From Planctomycetota bacterium (GTDB lineage Bacteria > Planctomycetota > UBA11346): a stretch of DNA of 7,419 bases. The DNA is taken from contig SLQH01000175.1 in the NCBI GenBank assembly GCA_007131555.1, positions 1 to 7,419 on the forward strand, written 5' to 3'. The position numbers and the translations under genes are program-made. The notes beneath the pieces are model-generated. The model was not told the DNA's origin, made no database searches, and saw nothing but the letters and a program-made list of their open reading frames with translations. Shown here piece by piece: positions 1 to 7,419 of the stretch. Each line of letters starts with the position of its first letter. The stretch's first letter is position 1.

Positions 1-34
1 GGTCAACGGCCTCTTCTTGATGCTCTTCTGACAT
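1..34 (-). CDS. Start of a gene running off the left edge; rpsG by position, not proven
   Basis: Only 11 codons are visible, MSEEHQEEAVD, after a ribosome binding site and an in-frame upstream stop. The position directly after rpsL is usually taken by rpsG, encoding ribosomal protein S7, in str-type operons. The usual S7 start is basic (such as MPRRR), whereas this one is acidic. So this is either an S7 with an acidic N-terminal extension or a different gene inserted at this place. The sequence shown cannot decide. Confidence 0.55.
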   Translation of the reverse strand, partial: MSEEHQEEAVD

Positions 35-152
35 GGGTATCGTCCTTGTTTAAGTGGGCCCATCCACCGTCGTTTCCTGGCGACGTACCAGTACTCGATG
101 AGGGGGCCGATGGAACATAGGGACCGTCACAATCCGTGAGGGTGACCAGCAA
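35..152 (-). promoter_or_regulatory. 118-nt leader between rpsL and the next gene
   Basis: No coding frame is supported here: a TAA at 50-52 is in frame before the next ATG. On the minus strand I see a 5-bp GC-rich hairpin, CGTCG with CGACG (68-72 and 81-85, 8-nt loop), enclosed by a possible CCATC/GATGG pairing (60-64 with 109-113). No T-run follows, so it does not look like a terminator. In E. coli the rpsL-rpsG gap, of similar length, binds S7 for feedback control; a similar role here is only an analogy. A new promoter cannot be excluded. Confidence 0.3.
43..47 (-). promoter_or_regulatory. Ribosome binding site of the left-edge gene
   Basis: AAGGA on the minus strand lies 8 nt before the ATG at 34, a normal Shine-Dalgarno spacing. 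Together with the in-frame TAA at 50-52 it supports that ATG as a real start. Confidence 0.65.
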
Positions 153-527
153 TCACTTCTTGGGGCGCTTGGCACCGTAGCAGGAACGAGCCTGACGACG
201 ACCTTCGACGCCGCTGCAGTCCATCTTGCCTCGCACGACATGGTACCGCACACCGGGGATATCCCGGACGCGTCCACCGCGCACCAGCACCAGGCTGTGT
301 TCCTGGAGATTGTGCTTTTCACCGCCAATGTAGGCGGTGACTTCCTTGCCATTGGACAGACGCACGCGGGCGATCTTACGCAAGGCCGAGTTGGGCTTCT
401 TGGGGGTGGTGGTCTTGACCTGCATGCACACCCCGCGCTTGAATGAATTGCCATCCAGGGCCGGCGCATCACTCTTGCGCGGCTTGGACTGGCGACCATG
501 ACGGATCAGCTGGTTAATCGTTGGCAC
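153..527 (-). CDS. rpsL: 30S ribosomal protein S12
   Basis: Small-subunit protein at the decoding centre, controlling tRNA selection accuracy. The product is 124 residues, the same length as E. coli S12, and begins (fM)PTINQLIRHG from a GTG codon. The start is set by the family N-terminus and by GAGGAG 7 nt upstream; further upstream the frame is only rpoC shadow. TTPKKPNSALRK (40-51) keeps K43 and K44 at the streptomycin-sensitive loop. The second loop reads GGRVRDIPGVRYH (84-96), with Arg at 88 where most bacteria have Lys (codon CGG, 264-266). D89, the residue methylthiolated by RimO in E. coli, is present. The end is ARSCYGAKRPKK, then TGA. The first 14 nt overlap the end of rpoC, suggesting translational coupling. 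Identity is certain. Confidence 0.99.
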   Translation of the reverse strand: MPTINQLIRHGRQSKPRKSDAPALDGNSFKRGVCMQVKTTTPKKPNSALRKIARVRLSNGKEVTAYIGGEKHNLQEHSLVLVRGGRVRDIPGVRYHVVRGKMDCSGVEGRRQARSCYGAKRPKK

Positions 528-3500
528 TGGCGAACTCCTCAAATGGGGCGGGGATGCTATCGTCATTTCCGAGCTGTGCAACCGGCTCTCCGTGCTTGGC
601 GATGTGGCCTTCAAGGTAGGCGTGGAAGCCGGTACCGCAGGGAACCAGATGGCCAAGAATGACGTTCTCCTTGAGCCCCTGCAACTTGTCGACCCGACCG
701 GCCAGGGAGGCGTCGGCCAGGACCTTGGTGGTCTCCTGGAAGGAGGCGGCTGAAATGAAACTCTCGGACTGGAGGGCGGCCCTGGTGATACCCATCAGCT
801 TGGGGGTATAAGTGGCCGGGCGCTTGCCTTCCATGAGAGCCTTCTGGTTCTCACTGCGCAGGATGATCTTGTCGACAATCTGGCCCTGGAGGTAGGGCAG
901 ATCACCGGGATCACTGACATCGACCTTGCGCAGCATCTGGCGGACCACGCATTCGATATGCTTGTCATCGATGGTCACGTTCTGGGCCCGATACACCTGC
1001 TGGACCTCGGCCAGGAGATACTCCTGCAGGACCTCTTCACCGCAGATGCGCAACAAATCCTTGGGCACCAGGGTGCCGTCGACCAGGGGATCACCGGCCT
1101 TGACCCGGTCACCCTTGTGGACCCGGTAATGCTTGCCCTGAGGGATGGCATGCTCGACCTCGGTGCCGCCCTCACCCCGGATGACGATGGTGCGCTTGCC
1201 GCGCTTGCGCTCACCGAAGTCAACCACGCCGTCGATCTCGGCCATCACCGCCGGATCCTTGGGCGACCGGGCCTCGAACAATTCGGTGACCCGGGGCAGA
1301 CCGCCGGTGATGTCGGTGGGCCCGCTCATCTCACGTGGAGTAGAGGCCAACAGGGTACCAGGAGTGACCTTCCGTCCCTCTTCGACACGCAGGGTGGCCT
1401 TCTCAGGGATCGGATAGTAGGCCACCGGATTGCCGTCGTCGTCCTCAAGGATGACTTGGGGATGCAGATCGCCCTTGCCTTCGAGGATGACCTTGTTGGT
1501 GATACCGGTCGCGGGGTCCAGCTCCTCGCGCATGGTGACCTCGGGGACGATGGCCTCGAAGCGGACCTTGCCGCCAATGTCACAGAGGATGGGGATGTTG
1601 GCCGCTTCCCATTCGACCAGCACATCACCACGCTTGACCTTGTCGCCATCGTGGAACTTGACCATTGAGCCCACCGGCACCTTGAAGTGCTCCAGATTGC
1701 GGCCACTAGCATCGCGGATGATCAACTCACCGTTACGGTTGAGGACCACCGTGGCACCATCGGCATTCTCGACCGTGCGCAGGTTCTCGAAGGCCACAAC
1801 ACCGGCCTTGCGAGCCCGGTACAGGGTCTCCTCGGAGCTGGTGCCCGCCACACCACCGATATGGAAGGTCCGCATGGTCAGCTGGGTACCCGGCTCACCG
1901 ATCGACTGGGCAGCAATGACACCGATGGCCAGGCCCATCTCAGCGAGATTGTCTCGGGAACGATCCTTGCCGTAGCAGAGCTGACAGACGCCGACCTTGC
2001 TTTCACAGGTCAGGGGCGAGCGTACCCGGATCTTTTCAAATCCCATTTCTTCAATGCGACGGGCCGCCTCAACGGTGATGACCTCGTTCTCCTGGACCAC
2101 CACCTCATCGGTGATGATGTCCACGATGCTGTCACGGGCGATGCGACCAATAATGCTATCTGCCAGCGAAACCTTGACCTCATCACCCTCGTAGATGACG
2201 GCCTTGGTGATGCCACCGACGGTACCACAGTCATGCTCAGTGACGATGACATCCTGGGCCACGTCGACCAGCTTGCGGGTCAGATAGCCGGAGTCGGCGG
2301 TCTTGAGAGCGGTATCGGCCAGACCCTTACGAGCACCGTGGGTGGAGGTGAAGTATTCCAGCACCCGCAGGCCGTCCTTGAAGGAGGCCCGGATCGGGGT
2401 CTCGATGATCTCGCCATTGGGCTTGGCCATCAGGCCGCGCATGCCGGCCAGCTGACGCAGCTGGGTCTCGGAACCACGGGCCTTGGAGGTGGCCATGGCA
2501 TAGACCGGATTGATGTAGTCGTTGGCCCCGGTCTTCTGGCGCAGATTGGCCATCAGAGCCTTGCCAACGGCCTCGGTGGCATGGTTCCACACGTCACGGA
2601 CGCTACGATGGCGTTCCTGGGCGGTGATCAGACCACGCTGGTAGGCCTTGAGCAGCTTGAGGGCCTTCTTGTCGGCCTCGGCGATGATCTCGTCCTTCTC
2701 CGCCGGGGTATCAAGGTCAGCAACCCCAAAACTGATGCCCGATCGGGTTGAATAGCGGAAGCCCATGGTCTTGATGTAATCCAGGACATCAATGGTTTCC
2801 TGACGTCCCAGCACCTCGAAGCAGTCAGCGATGACTCGGGACAGACTGCCCTTGTCCTGAGTGAAGTTGTAGTAGGGCAGATCAGCGGGAAGATGTTCGT
2901 TGAAGAACACCCGCCCGACCGTGGTCTCGATCAGCGATCCGGCCGCCACCGACTTGCGCAGGGCGGAACTGCTGGCCACCAGACGATCAGCGGCCAGCTG
3001 GACCTTGATCGGGGTGTGCAGGGTCACGGCCCCATGCTCATAGGCCATCTCGACCTCGTCATAGGAGGCGAACACCTTGCCCTCGCCAGGCTGATTCTCC
3101 ATGTCGCGGGTCAGGAAGTAGCAACCCAGGACGATGTCCTGGTCAGCCGAGATGATCGGCCGGCCGTTGGCGGGCGAGAAGATGTTGTTGGTCGACAGCA
3201 TCAGCACCCGGGCCTCGGTCTGGGCCTCGATCGACAGCGGCAGATGAACCGCCATCTGGTCACCGTCGAAGTCGGCGTTGAAGCCCTGACAGACCAGCGG
3301 ATGCAACTGGATTGATGACCCATCGATCATCACCGGCTCAAAGGCCTGGATGCCCATGCGGTGCAGGGTCGGCGCGCGGTTGAGCAGCACCACCCGGCCC
3401 TGGATGACCTCGTCGAGGACCTCCCAGACCTCTTCGTCACGACGCTCCAGCTTGCGCTTGGCGGCCTTGACGGTCTCGGCGAAACCGCGTTCCTTGAGAG

Positions 3501-4644
3501 CCCGGATGATGAAGGGCTGGAACAGTTCGAGAATGATGGCCTTGGGCAGGCCACATTGATGCAGCTTCAGATTGGGACCCACCACAATCACAGAACGAGC
3601 CGAGTAGTCGACCCGCTTGCCAAGCAGATTCTCGCGGAACCGGCCCTGCTTGCCCTTGATCATGTCGGTCAGTGACTTGAGAGGACGGTTGCCGGAGCCG
3701 AACACCGCCCGCTGGCAGCGACCGTTGTCGAACAGGGCGTCAACAGCCTGCTGCAGCATCCGTTTCTCATTGCGGATGATGATGCCAGGGGCATTGAGCT
3801 CGATGAGCTTCTTGAGGCGATTGTTGCGGTAGATGACCCGACGGTAGAGATCATTGAGATCGCTGGTCGCGAAGTTGCCGTTCTCCAGCGGCACCAGGGG
3901 GCGCAGATCAGGCGGAATGACCGGGATGGTGGTCAACAGCATCCACTGAGGATCATTGCCGGAGATGCGCAGATCTTCAGCCAGGCGCAGGCGCTTAGTC
4001 AGCTTTTCGATCTTCTGCTTGGCCCGGGTATTGGCCAGCTCATCACGGAGATCGCTGATCAAGGTGTCGAGGTCAAGATGCTGGACCAGCTCCTGGATGG
4101 CCTCGCCGCCCATCATGGCCTTGAAGTCGTCACCATAGGTGTCGAGATGCTTGCGGTACTGCTCCTCAGAGAGGACCTCCATGTATTCCAGCGGAGTGGT
4201 GCCAGGATCGGTAACGATGTACTTCTGGAAGTAGACCACCTGGACCAGGGAGCTCTGCTTGACGCCCAGCAGGGTGCCGAGGCGCGACGGCATGGCCTTG
4301 AAGAACCAGATATGGGCCACCGGGGCAACCAGGTTGATGTGGCCCATGCGCTCACGGCGGACCCGCGAGTGGGTCACCAGCACGCCGCACTTCTCACACA
4401 CGATACCCTTGTACTTGACCCCGGAATACTTGCCGCAGAAGCATTCCCAGTCCTTGGTCGGACCAAAGATCTTCTCGCAGAACAATCCGTCCTTCTCGGC
4501 CTTGTAGTTACGATAGTTGATGGTCTCTGGACGCTTGACCTCGCCCTGGGACCATGACCGCACCACCTCGGGAGAGGCCAGACGGATGGACACCGCATTA
4601 TAGTCGGGGACGTGCGAGGTGTTCGGATTAAGAATGTCGATCAT
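514..4644 (-). CDS. rpoC: DNA-directed RNA polymerase subunit beta' (complete)
   Basis: Catalytic beta' subunit of RNA polymerase, 1376 residues, close to E. coli (about 1407). The N-terminal zinc site is C68, C70, C83, C86. The active-site NADFDGD motif is at residues 456-462, giving the magnesium-binding D458, D460 and D462. The bridge helix runs at about 765-800 (THGARKGLADTALKTADSGYLT). The second zinc site is C806, C880, C887, C890. The trigger loop (GEPGTQLTMRTFHIGG, 917-931) keeps M924, R925 and H928, equivalent to E. coli M932, R933 and H936. After it a long insert of about 170 residues interrupts the loop before the GGLPRVTELFEAR return helix. The C-terminal clamp and omega-contact region includes TAASFQETTKVL-like sequence (SAASFQETTKVL, 1298-1309) and ends in a short acidic tail. 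The ATG start has a well-placed ribosome binding site. The TAA stop overlaps rpsL. No frameshift or missing catalytic residue is seen. Confidence 0.99.
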   Translation of the reverse strand: MIDILNPNTSHVPDYNAVSIRLASPEVVRSWSQGEVKRPETINYRNYKAEKDGLFCEKIFGPTKDWECFCGKYSGVKYKGIVCEKCGVLVTHSRVRRERMGHINLVAPVAHIWFFKAMPSRLGTLLGVKQSSLVQVVYFQKYIVTDPGTTPLEYMEVLSEEQYRKHLDTYGDDFKAMMGGEAIQELVQHLDLDTLISDLRDELANTRAKQKIEKLTKRLRLAEDLRISGNDPQWMLLTTIPVIPPDLRPLVPLENGNFATSDLNDLYRRVIYRNNRLKKLIELNAPGIIIRNEKRMLQQAVDALFDNGRCQRAVFGSGNRPLKSLTDMIKGKQGRFRENLLGKRVDYSARSVIVVGPNLKLHQCGLPKAIILELFQPFIIRALKERGFAETVKAAKRKLERRDEEVWEVLDEVIQGRVVLLNRAPTLHRMGIQAFEPVMIDGSSIQLHPLVCQGFNADFDGDQMAVHLPLSIEAQTEARVLMLSTNNIFSPANGRPIISADQDIVLGCYFLTRDMENQPGEGKVFASYDEVEMAYEHGAVTLHTPIKVQLAADRLVASSSALRKSVAAGSLIETTVGRVFFNEHLPADLPYYNFTQDKGSLSRVIADCFEVLGRQETIDVLDYIKTMGFRYSTRSGISFGVADLDTPAEKDEIIAEADKKALKLLKAYQRGLITAQERHRSVRDVWNHATEAVGKALMANLRQKTGANDYINPVYAMATSKARGSETQLRQLAGMRGLMAKPNGEIIETPIRASFKDGLRVLEYFTSTHGARKGLADTALKTADSGYLTRKLVDVAQDVIVTEHDCGTVGGITKAVIYEGDEVKVSLADSIIGRIARDSIVDIITDEVVVQENEVITVEAARRIEEMGFEKIRVRSPLTCESKVGVCQLCYGKDRSRDNLAEMGLAIGVIAAQSIGEPGTQLTMRTFHIGGVAGTSSEETLYRARKAGVVAFENLRTVENADGATVVLNRNGELIIRDASGRNLEHFKVPVGSMVKFHDGDKVKRGDVLVEWEAANIPILCDIGGKVRFEAIVPEVTMREELDPATGITNKVILEGKGDLHPQVILEDDDGNPVAYYPIPEKATLRVEEGRKVTPGTLLASTPREMSGPTDITGGLPRVTELFEARSPKDPAVMAEIDGVVDFGERKRGKRTIVIRGEGGTEVEHAIPQGKHYRVHKGDRVKAGDPLVDGTLVPKDLLRICGEEVLQEYLLAEVQQVYRAQNVTIDDKHIECVVRQMLRKVDVSDPGDLPYLQGQIVDKIILRSENQKALMEGKRPATYTPKLMGITRAALQSESFISAASFQETTKVLADASLAGRVDKLQGLKENVILGHLVPCGTGFHAYLEGHIAKHGEPVAQLGNDDSIPAPFEEFASAND
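535..540 (-). promoter_or_regulatory. Shine-Dalgarno of rpsL, inside the rpoC coding region
   Basis: GAGGAG on the minus strand lies 7 nt before the rpsL GTG start. The same six bases are the codons for E1369 and E1370 of beta'. This strong site decides the rpsL start at 527, in preference to the longer open frame that reaches to 656. Confidence 0.85.
1330..1836 (-). other. rpoC: SI3-like insertion in the beta' trigger loop
   Basis: Between the first trigger-loop half (ending near residue 936) and GGLPRVTELFEARSP (from about 1114), some 170 residues are rich in short beta strands, Gly, Val and turns (for example ELIIRDASGRNL, GDKVKRGDVLVEW, ATLRVEEGRKVTPGTLL). This is the place and style of the SI3 insert, made of sandwich-barrel hybrid motifs, known from Proteobacteria, PVC bacteria and several other phyla but absent from Firmicutes and Actinobacteria. 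In E. coli SI3 affects pausing and trigger-loop folding. Borders are approximate. Confidence 0.75.
3259..3279 (-). other. rpoC: RNA polymerase catalytic NADFDGD motif
   Basis: These 21 bases encode NADFDGD, residues 456-462 of beta'. The three aspartates hold the catalytic magnesium ion in every multisubunit RNA polymerase. Intact motif means the gene encodes a working enzyme rather than a decayed copy. Confidence 0.98.
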
Positions 4645-4652
4645 GCTGGACG

Positions 4653-4658
4653 TTCCCT
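4653..4658 (-). promoter_or_regulatory. Ribosome binding site of rpoC
   Basis: AGGGAA on the minus strand lies 8 nt before the ATG of rpoC, in the 46-nt rpoB-rpoC gap. Spacing is right for a Shine-Dalgarno and it supports the ATG at 4644 as start. I see no terminator hairpin or promoter in the gap, so rpoC is probably cotranscribed with rpoB. Confidence 0.75.
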
Positions 4659-4690
4659 ATTGGTGGGGTGGCGAGACAGAACCGAGGCGT

Positions 4691-7419
<2,729 letters not shown>

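Noticed and set aside
85..94. GTAC-CA-GTAC palindrome
   Set aside because: A 2-nt loop is sterically poor for a hairpin, and such a 10-bp pattern is expected by chance.
126..146. GTCAC/GTGAC inverted repeat after rpsL as a terminator
   Set aside because: The stem is only 5 bp with an 11-nt loop and no T-run follows on the transcribed strand.
50..499. 149-codon frame on the minus strand
   Set aside because: It is a shifted-frame shadow of rpsL with Arg, Ser and Pro-rich content and no family likeness.
528..656. Upstream extension of the rpsL frame to an ATG at 656
   Set aside because: The extra 43 codons do not resemble any S12 and overlap rpoC; GTG at 527 with GAGGAG gives the exact family length.
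958..1668. Open frame of 236 codons on the + strand
   Set aside because: Antisense to rpoC; composition mirrors the codons of the real gene and shows no family features.
1687..2751. Long open frame of 354 codons on the + strand
   Set aside because: It lies fully antisense to conserved rpoC, has no recognisable domain, and its open state is explained by codon bias in GC-rich coding DNA.

Overview
The window is a conserved housekeeping locus read entirely from the minus strand. In transcription order (high to low coordinates) it holds the 3' two-thirds of rpoB (RNA polymerase beta), complete rpoC (beta'), complete rpsL (ribosomal protein S12), and the first 11 codons of another gene that runs off the left edge. 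That gene sits where rpsG (S7) usually follows rpsL, but too little is visible to name it. The DNA is GC-rich by eye.

The organism is a bacterium. The rpoB-rpoC-rpsL order, with the polymerase genes joined to the str-type ribosomal genes, is common outside the Enterobacteria. From memory, wording in RpoC (for example EVKRPETINYRNYKAEKDG and GPTKDWEC) and RpoB (TPVFDGASE and AGLPENGK), and an insertion inside the beta' trigger loop, resemble Planctomycetes and other PVC-superphylum polymerases. This placement is an inference without any search.

Layout: rpoB occupies 4691-7419 and is cut by the right edge, so its start is missing. A 46-nt gap with a ribosome binding site leads to rpoC (514-4644). 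The end of rpoC overlaps rpsL (153-527) by 14 nt, and the rpsL Shine-Dalgarno lies inside rpoC codons. A 118-nt non-coding gap (35-152) with weak hairpin potential precedes the last, truncated gene. All gene spacings fit one cotranscribed unit that makes the catalytic core of RNA polymerase and the decoding-centre protein of the small ribosomal subunit. I see no terminator, promoter, mobile element, RNA gene or CRISPR array.

I found no undescribed system. The points worth a second look are small: an Arg at S12 position 88, where Lys is usual and where K-to-R is a known streptomycin-resistance change; the overlapping rpoC/rpsL junction; the possibly structured leader before the next gene; a compact cysteine cluster in RpoB; altered residues in the rifampicin region; and a degenerate repeat in the RpoB tail.
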